Assembly (NCBI GenBank): GCA_028873845.1
Contig: JAPPNO010000042.1
Location: 1 to 64,000 of the forward strand
Length of the DNA stretch: 64,000 nucleotides
Reading direction: 5' to 3'
From: Gemmatimonadota bacterium
GTDB taxonomy: Bacteria; Gemmatimonadota; Gemmatimonadetes; Longimicrobiales; Gaopeijiaceae
In this document: piece after piece, positions 29,723 to 41,400 of the stretch
Position numbering within the stretch: the stretch's first letter is position 1
Layout of the letters: every line of letters starts with the position of its first letter
The notes under the pieces: generated by a model
What the model saw: only the letters and a program-made list of their open reading frames with translations
The model's database searches: none
Told to the model about the DNA's origin: nothing
Program-made: the position numbers and the translations under genes

Positions 29723-31054
29723 TCAACGAACCTCCGCCGGGAGCCGCCGCACCACCACGCTGGCCACATCGAACTCGTCCAACTCGATGAACGCCGCCAG
29801 TCCGCCCGGGCCGAAGGCGTCCGGCATCTCGGTCGCATCGGTCGCGTAGGTGCCGACGTAGGTCCCTTCCGCCGTCAGGACATCGATGGGGCCGTCGCTA
29901 TCGGGTTCCTCGCCACCGCGCCGCACCCAGATACGTCCCTCCCATGTGGTGGCCAAGTCGCGCAGCACGGGAATCTCGTGGTAGAAGCGGTCCTCCAGAT
30001 CGAACGTGGCCTCCGACCGAGGGCTGTTTCCCCGGGCGCCCCCGACCAGCATGAGGCGTCTTGTACCGGTTCCGCCGAGTGCGCGCCGGGCCTCCGCCGT
30101 CCTCTCCTCGTACGCCTCCCGGACCGATTCCGTCACCGGCTCGGGATCGAAGGGCCGCCGGATGATGCGTGCGGCTTCGCGCGCACCCGGCGGCGTGACC
30201 TTCAGCGCGTACGCGGACGAGTCCGAGTGAACGATGCCGCCGTCGGGGAGGACGGCCACAAGGAAACCGGGCTCGAACACGGTCGGCATGGTCATGCTGC
30301 GAAGCGCGTCGCGAATCTGGGCGGGGACGGGGCTCGTCGCGAGACCCTCAAGGTCGCTCCGCGGGGGCAACCATCCCTCCGCTACCGTATCGGTGCGTGC
30401 GGCTTCGCCGTCGAGTCCGACCCGCAGCACCGGGCGGGAGGTGGGCGGATCCGCCGCGCCGCCCGCGCCCATGACGATGGAGCGGGAGCCCCCACCGGCA
30501 AAGACCGCCCCGCCGCGAGGATCCGGCTGAATGTCGTGGGCCGGGATCGCCACCGGGTTGGACCCGTCATCCGCCCGGACCATGCGCAGAAAATCGCCGG
30601 AGGCGTCGAAGAGCTGGTAGGCGCGGTGGCCGACATCGCTCACCACCACGGTGCCGTCGCGCAACACCGCGAATCCCACGGGCTGGTTGAACTCGCCGGG
30701 ACCGCCGCCCGAAGATCCGAATTCCGTAACGAAACGCCCGCCCGCGTCGAACACGAGGACCCTCACCGCGCCGCCGCGCGTCAGACGCATCCCCTCGACA
30801 CGCATCCCCCCGGTCGTCCCGTCGAAGATGTACAGGTTGCCCTCCGCGTCGAAGGCGACCTGGCCCACCGAGGCGAACATCTCCCAGGACTCGCCTTCGA
30901 GGACGCCGACCCGGTAGACCTCCTCGAACGCGGGCTCGATCGGACGGTCCCGCCCCGTGACCTCGACGATCTCCTGAGCGGGGAGAGTGGAGGGGGCGGC
31001 CAAGACGGCCATCAGAAGGAGCGATTGATTAGGGGCGAACCTGCTGGCGTTCAT
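29723..31054 (-). CDS. secreted 6-bladed beta-propeller protein, paralog 1
   Basis: [75 protein letters not shown]-terminal [21 protein letters not shown]. Confidence 0.85.
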   Translation of the reverse strand: MNASRFAPNQSLLLMAVLAAPSTLPAQEIVEVTGRDRPIEPAFEEVYRVGVLEGESWEMFASVGQVAFDAEGNLYIFDGTTGGMRVEGMRLTRGGAVRVLVFDAGGRFVTEFGSSGGGPGEFNQPVGFAVLRDGTVVVSDVGHRAYQLFDASGDFLRMVRADDGSNPVAIPAHDIQPDPRGGAVFAGGGSRSIVMGAGGAADPPTSRPVLRVGLDGEAARTDTVAEGWLPPRSDLEGLATSPVPAQIRDALRSMTMPTVFEPGFLVAVLPDGGIVHSDSSAYALKVTPPGAREAARIIRRPFDPEPVTESVREAYEERTAEARRALGGTGTRRLMLVGGARGNSPRSEATFDLEDRFYHEIPVLRDLATTWEGRIWVRRGGEEPDSDGPIDVLTAEGTYVGTYATDATEMPDAFGPGGLAAFIELDEFDVASVVVRRLPAEVR

Positions 31055-31379
31055 CGAGGACCTCTCTGGTGAGTCGAAGGTGGCGAGCCGCAACCGGGCC
31101 ACGGGTTGGATGCGCGACCGTACCGCGAAGGTTGTCCACCAACGTGCATCCACGCTTGATGGCCGTCCAGCGTCCACTTGGGGACTTCTCGGGCGGAAGG
31201 GCTTGGTGGACTCCGGGCCGCGCGGCAGGGGAGCGCGGCCATTACAAAGGCGCAACAGGCTGCCCCGTCGCCCTCGCCGCACGTGAGGCCCGCGATCAGC
31301 GGGCGTTGGCGGGCTCCTCGGAGGACCGGCCAAAGCGTCTCGGGCGGCGTCCGGGAGCGTCTCACGGGCGGTCGCCGTG

Positions 31380-31412
31380 CTGGCTTGAGCCACGCTTCGG
31401 TGGTCAAGCCAG
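31380..31412. terminator. strong stem-loop between propeller genes (possible terminator)
   Basis: CTGGCTTGA-g-CCAC-GCTTCG-GTGG-TCAAGCCAG followed by TTTACC on +. Confidence 0.5.
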
Positions 31413-31529
31413 TTTACCCTCCGTATTACACGGCGGGGCTGGCGGGGGGCTCCGCCCCCTCGACCCCGAAGACATCCCGCGCCCGAAGCGCGCAAGCCAC
31501 ATCGGCGGCGTCAATCCTTCGGCAGTCTG

Positions 31530-32855
31530 CTACGGACTCCGCGACGCCCGCCGCAGCCGCTTCACCACCACCGTCTCCACATCCATTTCGTCCGTTTCGA
31601 TGAACGCGGCCAAGCCGTCTGGACCGAAGGCGTCCGGCAGCGCGATCACACCCGCCGGATAGGTCCCGAAGTAGCGCCCGTCCATGGTCAGAACATCGAT
31701 GGGGCCGGCATCGTCGCCCGGCTCCTCCCCGCGCCTCTGCACCCAGATCTCGCCGTTCCAATTCGTTCTCAGTCCCCGGACAATCGACACCTCGTTGAAG
31801 ACCCCCACCCTGTCTAGACGATTGACCTGCGGGACGTACTCCACGCCGTTGACCACCATCCTCGGCCCTCGGCCCGCCGCCGCGAGTGCCGCGAGCCGTT
31901 CTCGCTCGTTCTCGATCATCCGGTCGGTGACCCGCGTCGGCCGGAAGGGCCGCCGCAGGATTCGGAGGACCCCCGCCCCAGGACGTGCGATCTTGATCGC
32001 ATACGCCGACGAATCGGAAAACGCCGCGGTCCCGTCCGGAAGCACTGCGGCCAGCATCATGGGCCCGAACACCTGACGGGGCGGGTGGTCGAAGCTGGGC
32101 CGACCGCCGACCGGCAGCCCCGATAGGTCTCCGCCCTGTGGCAGCCAGCCCTCGGCGACGGTGTCCTTGACCGCCACGTCGCCGGTCAGGATGATGCGCT
32201 CGACCGGGCGCGACGTGGGCGGAGTCGTTCGCGCCGTGGTGCCGGAGCCGCTGCTCAGCATCTGCGCCCCCACGGCGGAATACACGGCTTCTCCCCGCGG
32301 GTCGGGCAGGAGATCCGTCATTCGCGCGGTCCCCGGCTCGGGTGCCATCCGCACCATGCGCTCGAACTCTCCGTCCGCGCCGAAGATGTGGTAGCTGCGG
32401 TGGCCGAGATCGCCCATCACGACGCGCCCGTCCCGCATGACCGCGAAGCCGTCCGGACTCCGGAACTCGCCCGGCCCATCCCCTTTCCGCCCGAAGGCCC
32501 GTCGGAACCCGCCGGCCGCACCCACCACGATGACTCGACCCGTTTGTTTGTCGAAAACGTACAGCTGACCCGCCGCATCGAACGCCACGCGGCGCACGTT
32601 GCCGAACTGTTCCCAGTCCTCGCCCAACACGGAACCGACCCTGTAGACCTCGTCGAAGTCCAACGCCGGATCCAACCGGCGATCATCGCCCGGCAGGTCG
32701 ATGACCTCCTGGGCCGCCGCTGGACCGACCGCCGACCCGGTAACCACCGCGAGTATCCCGATCAGGTTGAAGACGCGAGGGAATCCGGGCCGGGGATCCG
32801 TAGCCCTGCTTCGGGACACGTTCGCCGCAACGGGGGCGGGGACTCTAACGGACAT
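31530..32855 (-). CDS. secreted 6-bladed beta-propeller protein, paralog 2
   Basis: [97 protein letters not shown] can extend to 32891. Confidence 0.83.
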   Translation of the reverse strand: MSVRVPAPVAANVSRSRATDPRPGFPRVFNLIGILAVVTGSAVGPAAAQEVIDLPGDDRRLDPALDFDEVYRVGSVLGEDWEQFGNVRRVAFDAAGQLYVFDKQTGRVIVVGAAGGFRRAFGRKGDGPGEFRSPDGFAVMRDGRVVMGDLGHRSYHIFGADGEFERMVRMAPEPGTARMTDLLPDPRGEAVYSAVGAQMLSSGSGTTARTTPPTSRPVERIILTGDVAVKDTVAEGWLPQGGDLSGLPVGGRPSFDHPPRQVFGPMMLAAVLPDGTAAFSDSSAYAIKIARPGAGVLRILRRPFRPTRVTDRMIENERERLAALAAAGRGPRMVVNGVEYVPQVNRLDRVGVFNEVSIVRGLRTNWNGEIWVQRRGEEPGDDAGPIDVLTMDGRYFGTYPAGVIALPDAFGPDGLAAFIETDEMDVETVVVKRLRRASRSP

Positions 32856-34095
32856 TCTGCGGCAATCGCATGACGGTGATGACCGGGACATCGAACTCGT
32901 CCGTTTCGAGGAAGGCAGCTAGACCGTCGGGACCAAAGGCGTCCGGCATTTCGAGCCGTCCGGCCGGGAAAGTGCCAATGTACCGCCCGTCCGGTGCGAG
33001 CACGTCGATGGGACCCGGCTCGCCTTCACCGGGCTCCGTGCTCCGCTCGACCCACAGGTTGCCGTCCCAAGTGACGCGCAGAGCCGCGATCACCGGCACT
33101 TCGGGGAAGAATTGCATGTTCTCGATCGCTTCCAAGTGAACAGATCGAAAGCGGTCAAGGATCGCTTGGGCCGTTGGCGGCACTTGTTGTCCTGCGGGGA
33201 CCGCAACCTCCTGATTGCGACGCGCTTCGAGGCGGCGCTCGCGCTCTGCGCGTCTAGTCTCCTCGGTCACCGGCAGGGGTCGCATAGGTCGCCGAAGGAT
33301 GTGAGAGACCTCGCCGAGAGTGTCCGCGAGCTTGATGGCCCAAGCGGAGGAATCCGCAAACGCGACACCGCCCGCCGTCAGCGCATCGTACAGCACTTCG
33401 GGTTCGAATCCCCACACCTCGCCCACCACATCCTCAATGTCTCCGAATCGGGGGCCTTGGTCCTCCCGGCCTGCGGGCGTCCAAGCCTCCAGCAAAGTCC
33501 GCTCCGCCAAGTCGTCCGAAGACATGTTGACATGTACGATGGAGCGCCCGCTCCGGCCAATCAGCGTCCAAGCGTCGGTCCTCTGCGGGCGGAGGCCCGG
33601 GCGGGTCGTGATTCCGAAGCCCGCACTCACTTCGCGCACCATGCGGTCGAAATCGCCATTGGGATCGAACACGTGGTATGCCTGATGCATCACGTCTTCG
33701 ACCGCGGTGCGGCCGTCCGCCCACACGATCAACTGCACGGCCGCCCGGAACTCCCCCGGCCCCTCACCGATACGGCCAAAGTCACGCACGTGCCTCCCGG
33801 TGGCGTCAACGACAACGACTCGCCCACCGCCCCCAGTCCCTGGGGCGTCCAGCAGACGGAGGTTTCCCGCACCATCGAATCCCATGCTCCGGATGGTGGA
33901 AAACTCCTCCCATCGGGCCGCCGCATCCGCCGAGCCAATTCGGTACACCAACTCGAAGTCCGCCGGGAGCGGAAGGTCCTCGGCTGGCAGATCGACAACC
34001 TCTTGGGCGCGGATGCCGGTGGCTCCCGCAATGGCGAGGACCACCCCGACCGCCCCCATTGCCCCGATAGCCGATGGCCTGAGTCTCTGATGCAT
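32845..34095 (-). CDS. secreted 6-bladed beta-propeller protein, paralog 3
   Basis: [112 protein letters not shown]. Confidence 0.83.
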   Translation of the reverse strand: MHQRLRPSAIGAMGAVGVVLAIAGATGIRAQEVVDLPAEDLPLPADFELVYRIGSADAAARWEEFSTIRSMGFDGAGNLRLLDAPGTGGGGRVVVVDATGRHVRDFGRIGEGPGEFRAAVQLIVWADGRTAVEDVMHQAYHVFDPNGDFDRMVREVSAGFGITTRPGLRPQRTDAWTLIGRSGRSIVHVNMSSDDLAERTLLEAWTPAGREDQGPRFGDIEDVVGEVWGFEPEVLYDALTAGGVAFADSSAWAIKLADTLGEVSHILRRPMRPLPVTEETRRAERERRLEARRNQEVAVPAGQQVPPTAQAILDRFRSVHLEAIENMQFFPEVPVIAALRVTWDGNLWVERSTEPGEGEPGPIDVLAPDGRYIGTFPAGRLEMPDAFGPDGLAAFLETDEFDVPVITVMRLPQNVR

Positions 34096-34338
34096 CTCGG
34101 TCCCGCCGCCACATGGTTCAGGTTCGCGTCAAGCCCGACTTGGCCACTGACTATGGAAGTCGTAGATGCGTGGACGCAAGCTACCACTGCGCGTACGCGG
34201 ATGGGCTCTACGCCCGTTCACGACGGGGGCATTGCCGCATCCACGGCAAGTCTTTCGGTGCTGTCGGCAGCACCGGATACGGGGAAGCCGGCGGAGCGCG
34301 GCGCACCGGGGGTTCCAAGGGGAGCGGAAGCGCCCCTG

Positions 34339-34371
34339 GCCAGCGCCACGTTCAACGTGGCGTGTGCTGGC
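34339..34371. terminator. strong nested stem-loop near the integrase 3' end
   Basis: GCCAGC-GCCACGTT-C-AACGTGGC-gtgt-GCTGGC. Confidence 0.45.
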
Positions 34372-34414
34372 TGACGGACGTTACGGACGTGAGCCAGCCC
34401 CCGCCGATGGCGGC

Positions 34415-35247
34415 TTACCGCGTCGTGACGTAGTCACGCCAAGCCTGTAGAACCTCGGCACGGCGCTCCAGCAGGTCCGAGCGCTGATACGCCTGCACGA
34501 CCCGGCTCTTCGGGACGTGGGCGAGGCATGCCTCGGCGACCTCCGCCGGGATACCGGACTCGGCCATCCACGACCGGGCGCTCGACCGGAAGCCGTGAAG
34601 CGTCGAGTCCACCCCGGCGATCTGGAGTACCCGAGACACCGTCTTCGGCGCAAGCGTCCTGCCAGTCCGCGAAGGAAACACGAGCGGCGACTTGTCCGAC
34701 AGCTTGCGCGCCTTCTTCAGCACGTCCAAGGCGCCGGTGCTGAGCGGAACGGCAAACTCACGGCCCGCCTTCATCCTTTCAGCCGGGATCGTCCATGTCG
34801 CCGCGTCCATGTCGATCTCATCCCAGAGCGCGCCACGGGCCTCGCCGGGACGAACCGCCGTGAGCACCATCAGTTCGACGCACAACGCAGCCGGACTCCC
34901 GCCCCCCACCCGGCGGATGGACCGGAGCGCCGCCGCGATCTCGCCATGCGGCAGGGCGCGGTGATGGCCCGCCGCGCCGCCGTTCGGCTTCGGCAGCGCC
35001 TCCGGCTGTTGTCCAGCGCCTTTTCCCGGGCATCGGCGAGTGTGACCTCGGGGTACGGCCCGAGCCCGATCGAGGTGAGCCGCCCGTCGATCCTGACGCG
35101 CTGCCGCCATGTCTTGGTGATCCTCCCGTTGGCCGTCCGGTACACCCGGAGGCTCAGCCCTCGCCCGCCCCGTCCGTCGCCGTAAACGCCGGGGCGGCCG
35201 ACCGTCCGCACGAAGGCGGCGGTGAGCGTCCTGGGTCGCTTGGTCAT
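34415..35247 (-). pseudogene. P4-type tyrosine recombinase (integrase), frameshifted and internally deleted
   Basis: N-terminal arm domain MTKRPRTLTAAFVRTVGRPGVYGDGRGGRGLSLRVYRTANGRITKTWRQRVRIDGRLTSIGLGPYPEVTLADAREKALDN in one frame. Catalytic part AALRSIRRVGGGSPAALCVELMVLTAVRPGEARGALWDEIDM...STLHGFRSSARSWMAESGIPAEVAEACLAH in another. Most of the SAM-like core-binding domain is missing. Confidence 0.88.
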
Positions 35248-35265
35248 GCAGTTCCTTCCGTAGGT

Positions 35266-38200
35266 GTGTATCACATTCCAAATCACTTCACGAGGAAGAA
35301 TACACGGGACATCGGCGGACGGCAAGAGACGATGAGATCCGGCAATACTCGCGAAACCGATTGTCCAATAACGTGTTATGAACGCACTGGTGTACGCCTC
35401 TGGACTACACGGAACCTTCGATATCTAGTTCCACCGGAACTTGGCAACCTGTCCAACCTGGAATGGCTTGGCCTCGGCGTGAACGAACTTTCCGGGCCGC
35501 TCCCGCCCGAGCTGGGCAAGCTCGTCAAGCTGACAAAGCTGTGGCTCCCGGGGAACCGGCTGACCGGCTCACTCCCACCCGAGCTCGGCAACCTGACCCG
35601 CCTTGAGCGGCTGGTCCTCACCGTAAGCTACGACCGTTCACTTGACCCCCGGGGCCCGCGGGCGTTCCTGTCGGGGCAGCTCCCGCCGGAGTTCGGGCAA
35701 CTGGTCAGCCTTCGGGAGTTGGACCTCTTCGGACACAAGTTGACGGGAGAGGTCCCGCCTGAATTCGGAAAGCTGGTGCAACTGCGAATACTGCACCTCG
35801 CCTGCAATCGGACTACCGGCACCCTTCCGTCCGAACTGAGACAGCTCCGCGATTTGCGCTTCCTGAGTCTGTTCGGCAACCGACTCGACGGGGAGTTTCC
35901 CGAATGGCTCGGTGAGCTCACCAACCTGGAGTATGTCGATATCAGTGGTAACCCTTCCTTGACCGGGAAGATCCCCACGGGCATTGGCGCGTTGACCAAA
36001 CTGGTCAAGCTGTTCCTCTCGGAAAACCGGCTCTCCGGCCCGATCCCGGCAGGAATCGGTCGCTTGGCCAGCCTGGAAAAACTCAATGTGGCAGTGAACC
36101 GACTGTCCGGCCCGCTTCCGTCCCAAATCGGGGACCTGACGAATCTGAGGAGTCTGTCGGTGTTCTGGAACGCCGGCCTCACCGGGCCACTCCCCCGGGA
36201 AATCATGCGGACTCCACTGGAGGAGTTCTATTGGGACGGCACCAGCCTATGCGCCCCGCGGGATCGTGGGTTTCAGACGTGGCTGGCGGGAATTCGATAC
36301 CAATACGGTGCCGGGAAATGCAGAGTGACACCGCGAGAGGTTCTCACTGCGTTTTTCGAGGCCACCGGAGGTTCGAGTTGGACAAGCAATGCGAACTGGC
36401 TCACGGATGCGCCGGTCTCATCCTGGTTCGGGGTGACCGTGGAGGACAGTCTGGTCACTGCACTGGAACTTCCCGGCAATGGACTCTCGGGCACGCTCCC
36501 CTCCGCGGTGCGCGATTTTGGGGATCTCAGGCGTCTCGACCTGGAAGGCAACGCACTGACGGGCGGTCTTCCCAGCGACCTCGGCGACTTGGTTGAACTC
36601 GAGGCACTCGACCTCTCGACCAACCGCTTCTCGGGCCGGCTCCCGCGAGAAATCGGGCGCCTCGAAGCGCTGGAGCGCCTGGACCTGTCCGACAACCAGC
36701 TGGAGGGCGCGCTGCCGGGAGATTTCGTCAGCCTGCAGTCGCTTGGCGACCTCGACTGGAGTGGGAGCGGCGCGTGCGCCCCCGAGGCCGCGTGGTTCCA
36801 GACCTGGCTCGGTTCGGTGGCGACCCGCTCCGGCCCGACGTGTGGCGGGCTCTTTTCGCTGTCGGTTGCGGCCGCCCACCTGTCGCAAGCGGCCCAGAGC
36901 ATCGGTGGCGCGGTACCTCTCATCGCGGGGCGGCCTGCGCTGGTACGGATTCTCGCGACCGCGGACCGGGCGAACGATCTCAGGCCGAATGCCCGGGCCG
37001 GGTTCCTCCTCGATGGCCGCGAAGTCCACATGGCCGAAATGGTGCTCGGTTCCCCCCGTGGCCTGGCCGAGCAGCTTCCAGGGCGGCTGGACCAGTGGTA
37101 TCACGCGGTGATTCCCGCCGAGCTGCTACGTCCCGGGCTCGAGATGGCCGTGCAGGTCGATCCCGACAGCATCGTCCCCAGACACCCGTTGGACGATGTG
37201 CACGTGCCCCTCGACGTGCGCCAGATGCCACCCATGGACCTCACGATCGTGCCCGTTGTGACTGGATCCAGCGGTGACACCGCCGTGCTGAATTGGATCC
37301 GGAGCGCCGACGATTCGCCGGTGCGGTTCATGCGCGCGGTGCTACCGGTGGGCGAACTGGATCTGACCATCCGCGAGCCGCTCACCATCGCTTCCGCGCC
37401 GGAAGCAGCAAGCTTCGACGACTGGCTGGCTCTCCTCGAGGACATCGCATTGCTGCGGGCGACGGAGGACGGAAAGGGGTACTGGTACGGCGTTGTGAAT
37501 CGGGAGGGTGACGCGGGCATTGCCGGGATTGCCTTCGTGGAGGGCCGGGCGGGCGCCGGCATTCCCGACGCCGAGGTGTTCGCGCACGAGCTGGGCCACA
37601 ACATGAGCCTCACCCACGCGCCCTGCGGGTTTCCGAGCGGGGTGGATCCGGACTTCCCCTATCCCGATGGCAATATCGGCGTCCTCGGCTACGACCCCCG
37701 ATCCGGGACAATGGTGGATCCCGCGACACCCGACCTGATGTCCTACTGTCGTCCCCAGTGGATCAGCGACTACAACTTCGCGAAGGCGCTGGAGTACCGG
37801 ATCCGGGAAGAGGCACAGCCTCGTGCCCCGGCGGCCCAGGTCGAACCTGGTGGCAGCCGGCTGCTGCTGTGGGGCCGCGTGACGGCGGACGGCGCGCTTC
37901 ACCTCGACCCCGCGTTCGCGCTCGACGCCCCGGCGCAGCGGCCATCGCGCCCCGGCCCGTACCGCGTCGAGGGCTTCGGAGGGGATGGCAACCGTGCGTT
38001 CGCGCTCGACTTCGACATGGAGACGGTGTCGGAGGGAGGCGGCGGCTTTCTCTTCCTGGTCCCACTCGCCGAGGACCGGATTGCGTCGCTGGAGCGCATC
38101 GTGCTCACCGGGCCGGAGGGCTCCACGGCGCTGGATCGGGAGACACGCGCGTCACCGGTGGCCATCGTGATCGACCGGGAGACCGGGCGGATCCGGTCCA

Positions 38201-38313
38201 TCCTGCGCGGCGATGCGGCTGGGGCGGCTATGTCCGCCGCCGCAGTGGACGTGTCCTCGGAGCGGGAGCGGTTGGTGGTCAGCTATGGATTGCCGCAGGT
38301 GGACCCGTGGTAG
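35266..38313 (+). CDS. LRR + metzincin-type metallopeptidase, lacking its own signal peptide and N-terminal cap (probable C-terminal half of a disrupted gene)
   Basis: Plant-type LRRs (NELSGPLPPELGKLVKLTKLWLPGNRLTGSLPPELGNL) begin abruptly at ~35415; second cap EVLTAFFEATGGSSWTSNANWLTDAP; zinc site AHELGHNMSLTHAPCG; Met-turn DLMSYC. Confidence 0.82.
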   Translation: MYHIPNHFTRKNTRDIGGRQETMRSGNTRETDCPITCYERTGVRLWTTRNLRYLVPPELGNLSNLEWLGLGVNELSGPLPPELGKLVKLTKLWLPGNRLTGSLPPELGNLTRLERLVLTVSYDRSLDPRGPRAFLSGQLPPEFGQLVSLRELDLFGHKLTGEVPPEFGKLVQLRILHLACNRTTGTLPSELRQLRDLRFLSLFGNRLDGEFPEWLGELTNLEYVDISGNPSLTGKIPTGIGALTKLVKLFLSENRLSGPIPAGIGRLASLEKLNVAVNRLSGPLPSQIGDLTNLRSLSVFWNAGLTGPLPREIMRTPLEEFYWDGTSLCAPRDRGFQTWLAGIRYQYGAGKCRVTPREVLTAFFEATGGSSWTSNANWLTDAPVSSWFGVTVEDSLVTALELPGNGLSGTLPSAVRDFGDLRRLDLEGNALTGGLPSDLGDLVELEALDLSTNRFSGRLPREIGRLEALERLDLSDNQLEGALPGDFVSLQSLGDLDWSGSGACAPEAAWFQTWLGSVATRSGPTCGGLFSLSVAAAHLSQAAQSIGGAVPLIAGRPALVRILATADRANDLRPNARAGFLLDGREVHMAEMVLGSPRGLAEQLPGRLDQWYHAVIPAELLRPGLEMAVQVDPDSIVPRHPLDDVHVPLDVRQMPPMDLTIVPVVTGSSGDTAVLNWIRSADDSPVRFMRAVLPVGELDLTIREPLTIASAPEAASFDDWLALLEDIALLRATEDGKGYWYGVVNREGDAGIAGIAFVEGRAGAGIPDAEVFAHELGHNMSLTHAPCGFPSGVDPDFPYPDGNIGVLGYDPRSGTMVDPATPDLMSYCRPQWISDYNFAKALEYRIREEAQPRAPAAQVEPGGSRLLLWGRVTADGALHLDPAFALDAPAQRPSRPGPYRVEGFGGDGNRAFALDFDMETVSEGGGGFLFLVPLAEDRIASLERIVLTGPEGSTALDRETRASPVAIVIDRETGRIRSILRGDAAGAAMSAAAVDVSSERERLVVSYGLPQVDPW

Positions 38314-38414
38314 GCACCGGTGGAGGGAACACCCCATGCGCACCTGATTGGGGCCGCACGGAGAGTCGGATGTCAGCCATGCTTTACAGAATGGAAACTG
38401 GAGTGCACATCACG

Positions 38415-41400
38415 ATGGATCCAGTGACCCGGTCTCGCAGCGTTGCCTTCGCCATGGCGGCGATGTTGTTGGCATGCTGGACCGTCGGATGCGGCGACAC
38501 CGAACCCCCGCCCCCTGCGCCCCGTCCAACGACGGTGACCGTGAGCCCGGCGAGTGTCAGGCTTGCGGCCTTGGAGACTACCGTTCAGCTCGCGGCGGAA
38601 GTGCACGACCAGTACGGGCAAGTGATGACCGGGGCCGCAGTGATCTGGACGAGCGGCGATGCCACGGTGGCGAGTGTGGACGGATCGGGGCTGGTGACGG
38701 CGGTGGGCGAGGGGGTGGCGACGATTGCGGCGACGGCGGGAGATGCCCAGGGAACATCGGAGATCACGGTGAGCGACCCGGACAACCCGGACCGGGCGGT
38801 GCTGGTGGCGCTCTACGAGGCGACGGACGGGCCGAACTGGGTCGACAACGAGAACTGGATGACGGATGCGCCGCTACGAGAGTGGTACGGAGTGGAAACG
38901 GACGGCAGGGGCCGGGTCGTCCGGCTTGAGCTCGCCGGCCGGTGGGATGGGGAAGCGCAAACGTATGTGCCGCACGGCCTCTCGGGACCAGTCCCGCCGG
39001 AACTGGGCAGCCTCGCCAACCTGACGTGGCTGTACCTCCCCGGGAACGAACTCACCGACCCGATCCCGCCGGAACTGGGCAACTTGGGCAATCTGGCGGG
39101 TCTCAACCTGAATGCGAACAGGCTCACCGGGTCGATCCCGCCGGAACTGGACAACCTGGGCAACCTGACGTCGCTCCACCTGGGTGGAAACACTCTTTCC
39201 GGCCCGATTCCGCCGGAACTCGGCACGCTCGCCAACCTGTCGGCACTCAACCTGAATGACAACGAAATCACGGGCCCGATTCCGCCGGAATTGGGCACCC
39301 TCGGCAGCTTGTCGGCACTCAGCCCGAATGACAATGAACTCACGGGCCCGATTCCGCCGGAGCTGGGCGCACTCGCCAACCTGTCGGCTCTCAACTTGAA
39401 TGGGAACGCTCTTGCCGGCCCGATTCCGCCGGAGCTGGGCGCTCTCACCAACCTGTCGGCTCTCAACCTGAGTGACAACGAACTCACGGGCCCGATTCCG
39501 CCGGAAGCGGGCACCCTCGCCAGTCTGTCGGTTCTCGATCTGAATGACAACGAACTCACGGGCCTGATTCCGCCGGAACTGAGCAATCTCGCCAACCTGA
39601 CGTGGCTCAACCTGGCTGGGAATGCTCTTTCCGGCCCGATTCCACCCGAACTGGGCGGCCTTGTCAAGCTGCGGCGGCTCTACCTGGGTGAAAACGCTCT
39701 TTCCGGCCCGATTCCGCCGGAACTCGGCAACCTCGCCAACTTGAGGTGGCTGTACCTCTCCGCCAACCTACTCTCGGGCCCGCTCCCGCACAGCTTCCTG
39801 TTGCTCGACCGGCTGGAGCGTTTCTACGCTTCGGCGAACCGTCTCTGCGTCCCCGGCGTCTCCGCCTTCGCGGCATGGCTCAGGAGTATCCGGTCCCGCG
39901 ATTTCACAGTGTTCACTCCCTGCAACACCGCCGACATTGCCGCGCTCGAGGCACTGTACGATGCCGCGGGCGGCGATGACTGGATCGACTCGGAAGGTTG
40001 GCTGAGCGATCGCGATCTGGAGGAATGGCACGGGATCACGATGGACTCCATCGGCCGCGTGACGGAACTCGACCTGGCGAGCAACGGCCTGGCCGGACAC
40101 CTGCCGCCACTGATCGAGGACCTGGCTCGGATGACCGTCCTGCGCATGGGAGACAACGCACTCACGGGCCGGTTGCCGCTAACGCTGACGCGCCTCGCCC
40201 TCTCAGAGCTCCGCTACGCGGGAACGGACCTGTGCGCCCCGTCCGAAGAGTCATTCCAGGAATGGCTGGACGGCGTTTCGTCGCACGAGGGGACGGGTGT
40301 CGAGTGTGCTCCGCTGTCGGACCGCGATGTCCTTGAGGCGCTATACAACTCGGCCGGCGGCCCGAACTGGGCGCGCAAAGACAACTGGCTGACCGACGCA
40401 CCGCTGGGAGAGTGGGAAGGGGTCACGGTGGACAGCGAAAACCACGTAGTCGGTCTGGATCTCAGGCTTAACGGGCTCAACGACCGGATCCCGCCGGAAC
40501 TCGGCAGCCTCGCCAGCCTGGCGGTTCTGACTCTGTCGGGAAACGATCTCACCGGCCGGATTCCGCGGGAGCTGGGCGACCTCGCCAAGCTGACCGGGCT
40601 GCATCTCGGCTGGAACCAACTCACCGGCCCGATCCCGCCGGAACTGGGCACCCTTGGCAAGCTGACGTGGCTCGAGCTGCCTGGAAACACTCTTTCCGGC
40701 CCGATTCCGCGGGAACTGGGCAGCCTCGTCGAGCTTAGGCGCCTCTACTTGGAGGACAACGAACTCACGGGTCCGATCCCGCCGGAACTAGGTGCCCTCG
40801 CCAACCTGACGTGGCTCGAGCTTTCAAGAAACAGGCTGACGGGCCCCATCCCGCGGGAGCTCGGGAGCTTGCCGGGTCTGGTAGTGCTTGACCTCGGGGG
40901 CAATGCGCTCAAAGGTCCGATTCCCGCCGAACTCGGGAATCTGGCCCGCCTTGGCTGGCTGTTCCTATGGGGCAACACCCTGACCGGCCCGATTCCCGGG
41001 GAACTCGGCAGCCTCGCGCGCGTCACCCGCCTGTCGCTCAGCGACAACGAACTTTCCGGCGTCATTCCGGGAGAACTCGGCGGCCTTGCGCGCCTGACGT
41101 CCCTGGCTCTCGACGGCAACACCCTCTCCGGCCCGCTCCCGCCCCGGCTCGGCGAGCTCGCGAGGCTGGAAGCACTGCTGCTCAACAACAACGAACTGAC
41201 AGGTTGGGTGCCCCCGGAGTTCGGCGGCATGGCGAGCCTGCGGGGGCTGTCCGTCGCCAACAACGCCGCGATGTCGGGAGCGCTCCCCGCGGATCTGACC
41301 ACTCTCACCCGGCTCGATGTCCTCGCGGCCGGCGGCACGGACCTGTGCGCGCCAACGGACGACGACTTCCAGACCTGGCTCGAAGGGATTGCCAAGCGCA

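Noticed and set aside
34096-34414. Small plus-strand ORF 34113..34433 as a gene
   Set aside because: No signal, domain or ribosome site; region mostly hairpins between the propeller and integrase genes.
29723-35247. Active integrative element
   Set aside because: Integrase is frameshifted and internally deleted; no tRNA target, transposase or convincing long att repeats seen.
38960-41300. CRISPR-like regular DNA repeats
   Set aside because: Period is 72 bp, no unique spacers, in-frame LRR coding repeats.
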